From NCBI RefSeq assembly GCF_901482695.1, contig NZ_LR590484.1, forward strand, positions 2,666,001 through 2,730,000: a stretch of DNA of 64,000 bases, written 5' to 3'. Source of the DNA: Sphingobacterium thalpophilum (GTDB lineage: Bacteria > Bacteroidota > Bacteroidia > Sphingobacteriales > Sphingobacteriaceae). The notes under the pieces are model-generated. The model saw only the letters and a list, made by a program, of their open reading frames with translations. It made no database searches and had not been told where the DNA came from. Below are positions 40,169-49,045 of the stretch, one piece after another. Both the position numbers and the translations under genes were made by a program. Every line of letters starts with the position of its first letter. Positions within the stretch are counted from its first letter, which is position 1.

Positions 40169-41476
40169 CTAGATCAAATGTTTTAGTTGAATGATTTCTC
40201 GTTCCTCCAAATATCTCCAACGCCCGCGTGGTAAGTCTTTTTTAGTGAGATTTGCATAAACTACGCGATCTAATTTAACAACTTCGTAGCCCAAAGACTC
40301 AAAAATACGACGTACGATGCGATTTTTGCCTGAATGGATCTGAATGCCTATTTCTCTTTTAGTACCCCCTTGTACGTAGCTCAAATCATCGGGTTTAATG
40401 AAACCATCCTCCAATTCTATACCGAATGCGATTTTGTTAAAGTCGCCTTGCGTCAGGCTCTTGTTGAGCTCAACGTTATAGATCTTGCTAATGCTGTTAC
40501 GAGGATGAGAAAGTTTCTCTGCAAGATTACCATCATTTGTCAATAAGAGTAAACCTGTCGTATTCCTGTCGAGGCGACCAACTGGGTAAATCCGCTCTTT
40601 TGTTGCTTTTGATACCAGTTCCATAACGGTATGACGCTCCTGTGGGTCATCGGTCGTGGTAATATAATCTTTAGGTTTATTGAGTAAAACATAAACCATC
40701 TTCTCACGTTTTAAGCGTTCGTTGTTATAACGGATTTCATCCACAACAGGATCAACTTTGGTGCCCAGTTCGGTCACCGGAACTCCATTGACCCAAATAA
40801 CCCCAGCTGTTATTAGTTCATCTGCCTTACGTCTTGAACAAATTCCTGCGTTGGCGATATACCGGTTTAAACGGATCAGGCCATCGTCTTCTGCAGGAAT
40901 TTCAGGCTGTTTTTTAGGACGTTTTATATATTTTTTATCATTGAAACTTTTGTTGTCATCAAAGTTTCTCCCCCTTTCATCATCATATTTGCGGTATGAA
41001 GATTTAAAGGGCTTATCAAAGCTCTTACCCCGTCCATTTGACGACCGGTCAGTTTTTTCATAACGTTTGTAGGAATCTCTCTTTTCAAAACCACCTTCTT
41101 TTTTATCAAATGATCTGGAATCATTTTTGTCTGTACGTCTGAAATGGTCTCTTTTGTCATATGATCGAGAAGCATCATTTTTATCAAATGAACGTCCTCC
41201 TTTGTTGAACGTCCTATCCGAATTGTCTTTTGAACGGAAAGAGCTATTATCCCCTCTAAAGGATGTTTTGTCTGAGAATTTTTTAGAGCCAAATGATTTG
41301 CTCTCACGATTATCGTCTTTTCGGTAAGAATCCCTGCTTGATTGATCCTTGCTGCCGTATGACGATTTTTTGCCGAAACTACTGTTCTGCTCGCTTCTGG
41401 ATTTGAAGCCGTCTGAGTTGCCTCGTGATTTTCTGGAGTTGTCATCACGACTGTTCCTTTTGTTGCTGAATGGCAT
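40169..41476 (-). CDS. RluB/RsuA-family rRNA pseudouridine synthase with long charged N-terminus
   Basis: 435 residues. The first ~185 residues are disordered, rich in Ser, Lys, Arg, Asp and Phe with recurring SFDK / SYRKDD / FRSKDNS-like units. A S4 RNA-binding domain follows (~197-245, IRLNRYIANAGICSRRKADELI), then the catalytic domain with GRLDRNTTGLLLLTNDG holding the active-site aspartate (~300). These enzymes convert uridine to pseudouridine in rRNA; RluB modifies 23S position 2605 in E. coli, but the exact target here is inferred. CAAAGTTA at 41502-41509 (TAACTTTG on the minus strand) is a plausible -7 box. Confidence 0.92.
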   Translation of the reverse strand: MPFSNKRNSRDDNSRKSRGNSDGFKSRSEQNSSFGKKSSYGSKDQSSRDSYRKDDNRESKSFGSKKFSDKTSFRGDNSSFRSKDNSDRTFNKGGRSFDKNDASRSYDKRDHFRRTDKNDSRSFDKKEGGFEKRDSYKRYEKTDRSSNGRGKSFDKPFKSSYRKYDDERGRNFDDNKSFNDKKYIKRPKKQPEIPAEDDGLIRLNRYIANAGICSRRKADELITAGVIWVNGVPVTELGTKVDPVVDEIRYNNERLKREKMVYVLLNKPKDYITTTDDPQERHTVMELVSKATKERIYPVGRLDRNTTGLLLLTNDGNLAEKLSHPRNSISKIYNVELNKSLTQGDFNKIAFGIELEDGFIKPDDLSYVQGGTKREIGIQIHSGKNRIVRRIFESLGYEVVKLDRVVYANLTKKDLPRGRWRYLEEREIIQLKHLI

Positions 41477-41616
41477 TGTATTTTGCTAAAATGTGAACTG
41501 CAAAGTTAGGTATAATTTTGGGTTTTGTGAAAAAATCCTTATCTTTTTATCTTTTTCCACTTTTTGTCATCCTGCCGCTCTAAAAAAGCGGCTTTAAATG
41601 GCGCAGAAGGTAACTA

Positions 41617-41648
41617 TTTGTTTTTTAAATAAATACTGTTTATCTTTG
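41617..41648 (+). promoter_or_regulatory. Bacteroidota-type promoter of transglycosylase gene
   Basis: TTTG (41617-41620), 20-bp spacer, TATCTTTG (41641-41648): an exact fit to the TTTG / TAnnTTTG consensus. The leader to the ATG at 41720 is ~65 nt. Confidence 0.7.
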
Positions 41649-41719
41649 TTCCCTTGAATTTGAACCAAGCTATTTTTTGATCGATTTTAGTCGTGGATAG
41701 GATAGCAGTAAGGGAGTGA

Positions 41720-42532
41720 ATGATAAGAAAGAAAGTTTTATGTAGTAGTCTGATTTTGTTTGCATTATTGCTGTCAAAATTATACTCAACCCCACACAGT
41801 AGTACTTCTGACGGCGATAGGATCGCTGCAACGAAGTTAGTCACAGTTCCAGCCCATTCTGGACACGACGAAGAGAAAAAAGAAAAAAGTAATTCTTTTG
41901 AATCTTACCTAAGTTCATTGACATTTGCTGAAGATTCCCTACCGACGGATCGCCCGCTGGTGGAAAGCAAATTACGCAAGTTCTTCAGGAGATTTTCATT
42001 TAAAAAAACAGGCTCATACGATATGCATAAAAAGGCACAGACTTATTTGCCTACGATCGCCAAGATCTTAGAATCGCATGGTATTCCAGAAGATTTTAAA
42101 TACATTCCATTGGTGGAGAGTGGCCTGAGTAAGGCTGTTGTTTCGACCAAAGGGGCCGGCGGTTATTGGCAATTTATGCCTGCTACGGCACGCTTGTACG
42201 GCTTACGGGTCAATGGTACGGTGGATGACCGCAAGGACCTGATAAAATCCACGCATGCTGCAGCCCGTTACTTAAAGTACCTTTATAGGCAGTTTGGCAA
42301 TTGGACTTTGGTGGCCGCCGCTTATAATGTTGGCGATGGCAGCCTAAAAGCTTCAATCAGAAGACAGAAAAAGGATGATTATTTCGCATTGAAACTGAAT
42401 AACGAAACGGCATCGTATGTCTATAAGTTAGTCTCGATGAAGGAAATTATTGAGCACCCGCAGAAACATGGTTATTTGCGTTACGCGGATAAAGAAACCG
42501 AGACGCTGGAACGTGATGCCAATATGTTTTAA
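41720..42532 (+). CDS. Lytic transglycosylase (SLT domain)
   Basis: 270 residues with an N-terminal hydrophobic signal/anchor (KVLCSSLILFALLLSKLYS). The SLT catalytic domain includes IPEDFKYIPLVESGLSKAVVSTKGAGGYWQFMPATARLYGL, with catalytic Glu133 in LVES, then AAARYLKYLYRQFGNWTLVAAAYNVGDG. It is MltD-like but without LysM domains. The enzyme cleaves the MurNAc-GlcNAc bond in the periplasm. It has its own promoter and converges with lolA across a terminator. Confidence 0.92.
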   Translation: MIRKKVLCSSLILFALLLSKLYSTPHSSTSDGDRIAATKLVTVPAHSGHDEEKKEKSNSFESYLSSLTFAEDSLPTDRPLVESKLRKFFRRFSFKKTGSYDMHKKAQTYLPTIAKILESHGIPEDFKYIPLVESGLSKAVVSTKGAGGYWQFMPATARLYGLRVNGTVDDRKDLIKSTHAAARYLKYLYRQFGNWTLVAAAYNVGDGSLKASIRRQKKDDYFALKLNNETASYVYKLVSMKEIIEHPQKHGYLRYADKETETLERDANMF

Positions 42533-42535
42533 AAT

Positions 42536-42567
42536 AAAAAAGGATTTCTAAGTAGAAATCCTTTTTT
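42536..42567. terminator. Bidirectional hairpin terminator
   Basis: AGGATTTCT (42541-42549) / AGAAATCCT (42554-42562) with an AAGT loop, extended by A/T runs on both sides; between the convergent transglycosylase and lolA genes. Confidence 0.88.
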
Positions 42568-42592
42568 ATTTTGATATGCATCCAATCATAAA

Positions 42593-43246
42593 TTATCTTA
42601 AATCAACGATATCAAATCCTTTGTAATTGTTTTTGTTAAAAGTGAAAAGGCTGGAAGGTAGTGATTTATTTCCTTCCTGTGAAGTCAACGTGTATGTATA
42701 TCGATTGCCACTTTTGTCAAAGACAGTGGTATCGTAAATCTGATTGTTGGTCTTGTTGATCCGGAGCTTAATCTTTGTGTAGTTCCGTTTGCTGTCAACG
42801 GGACTAAGCTCAACGACACTCAAATTCATACCTTTCACTTTCTCGGCGCCAGCGAGCGCGTATTTAAACCCCGAAGTATAGAACGTAAAGATGTTAGTGG
42901 GGTTAATTTCAGCAGTCGAATTACTTGCCTCTGACACTTCCACTTCCTGTTCAGCTTTCATAATATTCCATTGAGTTTTGGAATCTGAAATCAAAACCTG
43001 ATTTTTTGTGCTAACCTGATACTTGTTATTTGCTTTATCGAGATATAGCGTTCCGGCGTCTGCATGCGAGCCTCCATTGGCTTGCTTTACAGCCAAGGTG
43101 AAGCTTGCCTGGATCGTTTTATAGCTGTTGTATTTTTGGCTTACCTTGTTGAGCAACGCTTTTGCCGCATCGTTTTGAGCGTAGCCTTGCTGCCCAGATA
43201 GGAATAGCAAAAAGCTCAGTAGTAATAACCATCCGTGTTTTTTCAT
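42593..43246 (-). CDS. lolA: Outer-membrane lipoprotein carrier protein LolA
   Basis: 217 residues. The signal peptide (KKHGWLLLLSFLLFLSGQQGYAQ) directs it to the periplasm. LLNKVSQKYNSYKTIQASFTLAVKQ and GTLYLDKANNKYQV are the first strands of the LolA half-barrel, which shelters lipoprotein acyl chains between the LolCDE complex and the outer membrane. It starts only 1 bp after the end of ftsK on the same strand, so the two are co-transcribed. No LolB is expected in Bacteroidota. Confidence 0.93.
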   Translation of the reverse strand: MKKHGWLLLLSFLLFLSGQQGYAQNDAAKALLNKVSQKYNSYKTIQASFTLAVKQANGGSHADAGTLYLDKANNKYQVSTKNQVLISDSKTQWNIMKAEQEVEVSEASNSTAEINPTNIFTFYTSGFKYALAGAEKVKGMNLSVVELSPVDSKRNYTKIKLRINKTNNQIYDTTVFDKSGNRYTYTLTSQEGNKSLPSSLFTFNKNNYKGFDIVDLR

Positions 43247-43247
43247 T

Positions 43248-45992
43248 TTAATTGTCCTTTCTTAATGTCTCCAAATACTGTTCCAATGAATATTCATCTG
43301 GGTAAAGCACTTCGCGCGCTTTACTTCCTTCAAATGGACCCACAATACCTGCAGCTTCCAATTGATCGATGATACGTCCAGCTCTATTGTAACCCAGTTT
43401 CAATTTGCGTTGGATTAACGAAGTAGAACCTTGTTGATGCATGACAATCAGGCGTGCAGCTTCTTCAAATAATTGATCACGGTCTTTTGGATCAAAATCT
43501 ACGCTGCCAGAGCCCTCGCCATTTTCGTCGATGTATTCCGGAAGCATAAATGCCGAAGGATAACCGCGTTGCGCTCCAATATAATCGGAGATCTGTTCAA
43601 CTTCCGGTGTATCGACAAACGCACACTGAATACGGATCAAGTCGCTTCCCGTGGCAAGGAGCATGTCTCCCCGGCCGATCAGCTGATCGGCTCCCCCTGT
43701 GTCCAGGATGGTACGTGAATCCACTTTGGATAACACGCGGAAAGCCAGACGCGCTGGGAAGTTGGCCTTGATTGTACCGGTAATGATGTTAACAGAAGGA
43801 CGTTGTGTCGCAATGACCAGGTGAATTCCCACCGCACGGGCGAGCTGGGCAAGCCTTGCAATCGGGGTTTCGACCTCTTTTCCTGCTGTCATCATCAGGT
43901 CGGCAAACTCATCAACAATAAGAACGATATATGGTAAGAATCGGTGACCCTCCTCAGGGTTTAATCTGCGATTGATAAATTTTGCATTATATTCTTTTAG
44001 ATTACGTACCTGCGCATTTTTCAATAGGTCGTAACGCTGGTCCATTTCGATACAGAGTGAATTCAAAGTATTGATTACTTTCTTTGTATCGGTGATGATC
44101 GCTTCCTCTTCGTCGGGAAGTTTGGCCAAAAAGTGGCGTTCAACTTTCTTGAATAGGGAGAGCTCTACTTTCTTAGGATCCACAAGTACAAATTTTAATT
44201 CTGCAGGATGCTTTTTATAGAGCAATGAGGTTAAAATGGCATTGATACCGACCGACTTACCCTGACCGGTGGCACCGGCCACCAATAAGTGGGGCATTTT
44301 TGCCAGATCGGCGATATAGACCTCGTTGGAAATTGTTTTTCCCAACGCTATAGGAAGGTCCATATCCGTTTTTTGGAACTTCTCGGTGGCGAGAACTGAC
44401 CGCATCGATACCATTTCTGGACTTGAATTTGGAACTTCGATACCAATGGTACCTTTTCCGGGCATTGGTGCAATAATCCGGATACCGAGTGCTGCCAGAC
44501 TCAAGGCGATATCATCTTCCAGGTTTTTGATTTTTGAAATCCGTACCCCCGGCTTCGGTATGATCTCATATAGGGTTACGGTTGGACCGATGGTGGCTTT
44601 AATACTTTCGATCTCTATGCTGTAATTCCGCAGTGTATCAACAATCCGATTTTTATTGGCCTCGAGTTCATTTTGATTGATTGTAATTTTGCCGGTGCCA
44701 TAGTCTTTCAACAGGTCTAAAGTCGGATGCTGGTAGCCGGAAAGGTCCAATTTTGGATCATATTGTCCAAATTGGGCCACGAGGTCGCTGGCTGTAATTT
44801 CCTTTTCTTCTTTGATATCTTCTACGACCAGGCCGGGGACTTCGACCTCCAATGGCGGTTCGTCAGCTGGGACAGGCTCATGTACAGGTTTGGAGACCGG
44901 TTGCTTGGCTACGTTTAGGGCATAATGCTCTTCGCTGTCCTCTTCAGGCTGGTCGATGGTAAAACTAATAGAAGGGGTCGTTTCGGTGCGTTCCATCGGG
45001 CTATCATCAAACGCAAGTACCACCTTTTCTTTAGGATCTATCTGAACTTCTGGAATAGGGTGATGTGTAAATGCCGGCCGTTCGAAGTCCTCGCGCTGTT
45101 CCTTCTCCCTGTTGGCCTGAAACCTTTCATTGATAGAAGCCGGTCGTTGAAAAGACTCTCGGACCGATTGAATGGAATCATCTTCGATATGTAATTTATT
45201 ACGCAACTGGTTGGCTGCATAGGCTTCGTCCTCCTCTTCATCATCGGAATCATCCGACAGTCTGGATTTACGGTTACTGAACAATAAGAATTTGAAATCG
45301 AGATTATACAGCAGAATCAAGGTCGTCAAATAGGCGAATGCCAGAATACAGCCTACTCCGACAACGCCGACTTGTGCTTCCAGCAGCTTATTTGTCCAGA
45401 AACCGAATTTACCTTCTAGCATATGTGGCGTGTCGGCCATAAAACCATGAAGAAATCCCAAGGTCACAGAAATAAATACAATGGCGACAAAAGAGTATAC
45501 TACAGTCCGGTATAGTGGCAGGAGTGACTTTTTAAATAATAAACGGTATCCCAAAATAAATAGAACTGGGATAAAGAGGAAAGAGGCTACGCCAAACCAC
45601 TCATACATAAACTGATTAGCTAGCAACGCGCCGAATTTGCCCAGTTTATTGTCCACAACAGGGAGTTCTACTGCTTCATCATGGATCTCTTCGGACGAAC
45701 TAAAAAGAGTCGCCCAGCCTCCATTCGTTTTGGCGATATAACTTTGGTCGTCCTGCCATGTGAACAGATAGGAAACAAAAGCTGTGGCGAAGGCCAACGA
45801 AAGCAAAATCAATAGGATCCCTAAAATTTTAACCGTCTTTTGTTGCGCATCCGAATAATCTCGAGGGATGCTATTTTTCTGACTTTTTTCTTTTTTGGAC
45901 GTCGCTGATTCTCTTTGCGGGGCACGCTTGCCAGAAACTGAATTTCCGGTCTGCCTAAATGTATTTCCTTTATTTGACATTGAAAAGCTCAC
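43248..45992 (-). CDS. ftsK: DNA translocase FtsK
   Basis: 914 residues. The N-terminal 65 residues are basic and Ser/Lys-rich; four transmembrane helices lie at ~50-75, 138-155, 163-185 and 207-232. An acidic/proline linker (~240-400) follows, then the RecA-like motor with Walker A GATGQGKSVG (~572), Walker B YIVLIVDEFADLMM and QRPSVNIITGTIKANFPARLAF. The C-terminal winged-helix gamma domain (TSLIQRKLKLGYNRAGRIIDQLEAAGIVG) reads KOPS-like DNA polarity. FtsK pumps terminus DNA during division. A CAAACTTA (46007-46014) is a candidate minus-strand -7 box just upstream. Confidence 0.97.
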   Translation of the reverse strand: MSFSMSNKGNTFRQTGNSVSGKRAPQRESATSKKEKSQKNSIPRDYSDAQQKTVKILGILLILLSLAFATAFVSYLFTWQDDQSYIAKTNGGWATLFSSSEEIHDEAVELPVVDNKLGKFGALLANQFMYEWFGVASFLFIPVLFILGYRLLFKKSLLPLYRTVVYSFVAIVFISVTLGFLHGFMADTPHMLEGKFGFWTNKLLEAQVGVVGVGCILAFAYLTTLILLYNLDFKFLLFSNRKSRLSDDSDDEEEDEAYAANQLRNKLHIEDDSIQSVRESFQRPASINERFQANREKEQREDFERPAFTHHPIPEVQIDPKEKVVLAFDDSPMERTETTPSISFTIDQPEEDSEEHYALNVAKQPVSKPVHEPVPADEPPLEVEVPGLVVEDIKEEKEITASDLVAQFGQYDPKLDLSGYQHPTLDLLKDYGTGKITINQNELEANKNRIVDTLRNYSIEIESIKATIGPTVTLYEIIPKPGVRISKIKNLEDDIALSLAALGIRIIAPMPGKGTIGIEVPNSSPEMVSMRSVLATEKFQKTDMDLPIALGKTISNEVYIADLAKMPHLLVAGATGQGKSVGINAILTSLLYKKHPAELKFVLVDPKKVELSLFKKVERHFLAKLPDEEEAIITDTKKVINTLNSLCIEMDQRYDLLKNAQVRNLKEYNAKFINRRLNPEEGHRFLPYIVLIVDEFADLMMTAGKEVETPIARLAQLARAVGIHLVIATQRPSVNIITGTIKANFPARLAFRVLSKVDSRTILDTGGADQLIGRGDMLLATGSDLIRIQCAFVDTPEVEQISDYIGAQRGYPSAFMLPEYIDENGEGSGSVDFDPKDRDQLFEEAARLIVMHQQGSTSLIQRKLKLGYNRAGRIIDQLEAAGIVGPFEGSKAREVLYPDEYSLEQYLETLRKDN

Positions 45993-46296
45993 AATTATAC
46001 TGCTTACAAACTTAGTTATTTTGATAGTATTTTGAAGATCATCGCTATCATTATTTTAAGTTTGTAGTTTTTCATTCCACCATTTCTTATTATTGGCTGA
46101 TGCGGACTGGCAGTAGCATAAACGATTAATTTTAGTTTTGACTATTAAGATTTAGTAGTAATTACAGCAAGCAAATACTATGCCCCTGTGGACGCGTAGG
46201 GGACAACAATGAGGCTCCCAGGAACGCAGGACGATGAAACCTGTCTTTTCCCGCTGCACTAAATTATGTAGTTTTACAAATATAAATAAAGGTGAT
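45993..46296. other. Divergent region ftsK / GNAT
   Basis: 304 bp. The only recognisable signal is TAAGTTTG on the minus strand (46014-46007), a possible ftsK -7 box. A frame open from 46234 into the GNAT gene is not a convincing N-terminal extension because it has no family similarity. Confidence 0.4.
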
Positions 46297-46806
46297 ATGA
46301 ATAAGTTTGAAATACGGAAGGCGACGCAACAGGATAAAGGTCGAATCTGGGAAATCATCCAGCAGGCGATCGCGCTCCGAAAGGAGCAAGGAAGCCGACA
46401 ATGGCAGGATGGATACCCCCATGAAGAGGTCGTACAGTCTGACATTGATAAAGGATATGGATATGTGGTTGAGATGGGGACAAAGATTGTAGGCTATGTC
46501 GCTATTATTTTTGATATAGAACCGGCCTATACCGCGATTGAAGGCCAATGGCTCAGTGATGGAAAATATGTGGGGATACATCGCCTAGCGTCGGCTCAGG
46601 ATCCGCACATAAAAGGAGTGGGTACCGCAATTATGAAAGCCGTGGAGGAGATTGCTGTAGGCCATGAAGTCTACAGTATTAAAGTGGATACGAATTTTGA
46701 CAATGCCGGAATGCTGCATGTATTTGACAAGCTGGGCTATCAATATTGTGGGGAGGTGTATTTCAGAGGAGCTGCCCGCAGGGCTTTTGAAAAATTGTTA
46801 AAATAA
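46297..46806 (+). CDS. GNAT family N-acetyltransferase
   Basis: 169 residues from ATG 46297 (MNKFEIRKATQQDKGRIW); a longer frame from 46234 is rejected. The acetyl-CoA-binding motif A is IHRLASAQDPHIKGVGTAIMKAVEEIA (R/Q-x-x-G-x-G form, KGVGTA), and the C-terminal NAGMLHVFDKLGYQYCGEVYFRG is the motif B end typical of the fold. The substrate is unknown. It is monocistronic and ends at a strong terminator facing tyrS. Confidence 0.9.
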   Translation: MNKFEIRKATQQDKGRIWEIIQQAIALRKEQGSRQWQDGYPHEEVVQSDIDKGYGYVVEMGTKIVGYVAIIFDIEPAYTAIEGQWLSDGKYVGIHRLASAQDPHIKGVGTAIMKAVEEIAVGHEVYSIKVDTNFDNAGMLHVFDKLGYQYCGEVYFRGAARRAFEKLLK

Positions 46807-46820
46807 ATGAGAATACAGGC

Positions 46821-46868
46821 CTCATAAAAAAATCCCTTTTAATTTGTTAAAAGGGATTTTTTTATGAG
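46821..46868. terminator. Very strong bidirectional terminator
   Basis: A perfect 22-bp inverted repeat (46821-46842 / 46847-46868) with a TTTG loop and internal A7/T7 runs, between the convergent GNAT and tyrS genes. Confidence 0.92.
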
Positions 46869-46896
46869 ATCTTGTGACGTTAATCCACACCAATAA

Positions 46897-48180
46897 TTAA
46901 TTAATAATGATCAGATAATAGTTTTTCTTACCGCGTTGTGCAATGATATATCTATTGTTGACCAAGTGGGTTTCACTGATCACCTGCTCAGTGTCCGTTG
47001 CTTTTTGGCGGTTAATGGACACGCCACCACCTTGAAGCATTTTACGAGCTTCCCCTTTTGATGGAAATACCTGTGTATGTACAGCCAGGAGGTCCAGGAT
47101 GTTCATACCGGTTGTTAATTCATTTCTTGGTACGCTGAATTGCGGGATGCCTTCGAAAACTTCGAGCACAGCCTCATGATCCAGGTTATTCAAGAAATCT
47201 AAAGAACCGTTACCGAAAAGGAATTCCGAGGTTTTAATGGCTGTTTCATAAGCTTCTTCGGAATGTGTGCGGATTGTGATATCTTTTGCCAAGGCTTTTT
47301 GAACAATACGTAAGTGCGGTGCAGCATCATGCTCGGCAATGATGGCTTCGATCTCTTGCTTCGTTTTAAGCGTAAAAATCTTAATCCAGTTTTTTGCATC
47401 GTCATCCGAGGTGTTCAGCCAGAACTGATAGTATTTGTATGGTGATGTTTTCTTTGGATCGAGCCATACCGCACCGGATTCAGTTTTTCCGAATTTTTGA
47501 CCATCTGCTTTTTTGATCAGTTGTGTGGTAATGGCGTAGGCAGTACCCTGATCCTGACGACGGATCATCTCACTACCGGTTACAATATTGCCCCACTGGT
47601 CCGAGCCGCCCATTTGCACCTTGCAGTTGTGGTGTTTCCAAAGGTAATAGAAGTCATAGCCTTGAATCAGCTGATAGGTAAATTCGGTGAACGAAAGGCC
47701 ATTGTCACCTTCGAGACGTTTCCTGACGGAGTCTTTGGCCATCATATAGTTGACGGTGATCATTTTACCGATATCGCGAATGAAGTCCAAGAATTTAAAA
47801 TCTTTGAACCAATCGTAGTTATTGACCATTTTGGCATCATTTTCACCTTCTCCAAATTCAAGAAATTTGCCTAACTGTTTTTTTAGACAAGCAACATTAT
47901 GTTGTAGGGTTGCTTCGTCCAATAAGTTACGCTCTGCAGATTTGAAAGAAGGGTCTCCGATCATTCCTGTTGCACCACCGACCAACGCGACTGGTTTGTG
48001 GCCGGCATTCTGAAAATGGATCAGGGTCATGATCTGAGTTAGATGTCCTACGTGCAGAGAGTCTCCCGTGGGGTCAAAACCGATATAGCCAGCGACTTTT
48101 TCTTTATTCAGTAAGTCTTCAGTTCCAGGCATAATATCTTGTAGCATGCCTCTCCAACGTAATTCTTCTACAAAGCTCAT
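46897..48180 (-). CDS. tyrS: Tyrosyl-tRNA synthetase
   Basis: 427 residues. The class I HIGH motif is HVGH (43-46) in [13 protein letters not shown], the KMSKS equivalent is KFGKT (~231-235), and the tyrosine pocket has [25 protein letters not shown]. The C-terminal S4 domain ([20 protein letters not shown]) binds the tRNA variable arm. It charges tRNA-Tyr in the cytoplasm. Length is typical. Preceded by a good Bacteroidota promoter. Confidence 0.97.
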   Translation of the reverse strand: MSFVEELRWRGMLQDIMPGTEDLLNKEKVAGYIGFDPTGDSLHVGHLTQIMTLIHFQNAGHKPVALVGGATGMIGDPSFKSAERNLLDEATLQHNVACLKKQLGKFLEFGEGENDAKMVNNYDWFKDFKFLDFIRDIGKMITVNYMMAKDSVRKRLEGDNGLSFTEFTYQLIQGYDFYYLWKHHNCKVQMGGSDQWGNIVTGSEMIRRQDQGTAYAITTQLIKKADGQKFGKTESGAVWLDPKKTSPYKYYQFWLNTSDDDAKNWIKIFTLKTKQEIEAIIAEHDAAPHLRIVQKALAKDITIRTHSEEAYETAIKTSEFLFGNGSLDFLNNLDHEAVLEVFEGIPQFSVPRNELTTGMNILDLLAVHTQVFPSKGEARKMLQGGGVSINRQKATDTEQVISETHLVNNRYIIAQRGKKNYYLIIIN

Positions 48181-48215
48181 TGTTAAATGGATTTAATTTT
48201 TTAATTTACAAGATG

Positions 48216-48248
48216 CAAAGATAGGAGATTAAGCGTATATTGAGCGAA
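48216..48248 (-). promoter_or_regulatory. tyrS promoter
   Basis: On the minus strand TTCG (48248-48245), 21-bp spacer, TATCTTTG (48223-48216); ATG at 48180 follows after a ~30-nt leader. No T-box is present. Confidence 0.6.
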
Positions 48249-48283
48249 TAATTCCGGATAAAAGCACACGCTAATAAGCTAGT

Positions 48284-48967
48284 ATGAATTTTTTATCACA
48301 TTTTTATTTTGAACGGTTTGCGACCACCCCTGAGCGAATTGTGGGGGGGCTGTTGCCCGACTTAGTAAAAAATGCGGATAAGTCTTTCGTTTTGAGACCC
48401 AGACAGTACGAGGTGGAACTGATGGATCATCCGTTGCTTGAGCAGCTCTATATCGGTTGGAACCGCCATATAGAGGTCGATCGTCTTTTCCATAATTCGG
48501 CTTACTTTTTTCGTCATACGCATCTGCTGAAACTTCATATTCAAGGTAGCTTGCAAGGGCTGCCAATACGTCCGTCCTTTATGGCGCATATCGCTCTGGA
48601 ACTATTGTTGGACCATATTTTGACCCAGCAGCATGCCGTGTCCATCGATAAGTTTTACACAGCATTGATTCAGGTAGATGCTAATGCCGTCCGCAGGTTT
48701 CTGCAAATAAATCAATTGAGCGATATTCCCAAATTTGAACGGTTTTATCAGCAGTTTATCGAATGGAAATACATTTACGATTATGCACACATCGAAAAAA
48801 TTGCCGGGGCGCTATTTAATATCTGTAAACGTTTGTGGCAGTTTGAAGTTCAGGAATCCCATCGGCAGCGATTGACGGAACAGCTTATTTCCTACCTCCG
48901 CGAGCATATGAGCGATTATCAGGACATTTATAACTATATTCATTATGAACTGGTAGGTTTTAAATAG
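48284..48967 (+). CDS. AcpH-like (DUF479) protein, putative ACP phosphodiesterase
   Basis: 227 residues. MNFLSHFYF, GGLLPDLVKN and GWNRHIEVDRLFHNSAYF match the ACP phosphodiesterase/DUF479 pattern, whose founding member removes the phosphopantetheine arm from acyl carrier protein; the conserved histidine-aspartate residues (SHF, LPD, RHIEVD, HIALELLLDH) fit an HD-like metal site. It is unclear whether the Bacteroidota homologues keep that activity. It stands alone, divergent from tyrS, 78 bp before the permease gene. Confidence 0.78.
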   Translation: MNFLSHFYFERFATTPERIVGGLLPDLVKNADKSFVLRPRQYEVELMDHPLLEQLYIGWNRHIEVDRLFHNSAYFFRHTHLLKLHIQGSLQGLPIRPSFMAHIALELLLDHILTQQHAVSIDKFYTALIQVDANAVRRFLQINQLSDIPKFERFYQQFIEWKYIYDYAHIEKIAGALFNICKRLWQFEVQESHRQRLTEQLISYLREHMSDYQDIYNYIHYELVGFK

Positions 48968-49045
48968 GCGCCGAAAAAATACCAATAGTATAAGACCTTG
49001 AAAATATTTATTTTCGCATAAATTTTACGGATAAAACTAATTTAC

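Noticed and set aside
46234..46296. N-terminal extension of the GNAT gene
   Set aside because: The family begins at MNKFEIRKA; the extra 21 residues look like translated leader.
46821..46868. Insertion-sequence terminal inverted repeat
   Set aside because: The perfect 22-bp inverted repeat has only a 4-nt loop and lies between convergent genes; it is a terminator.
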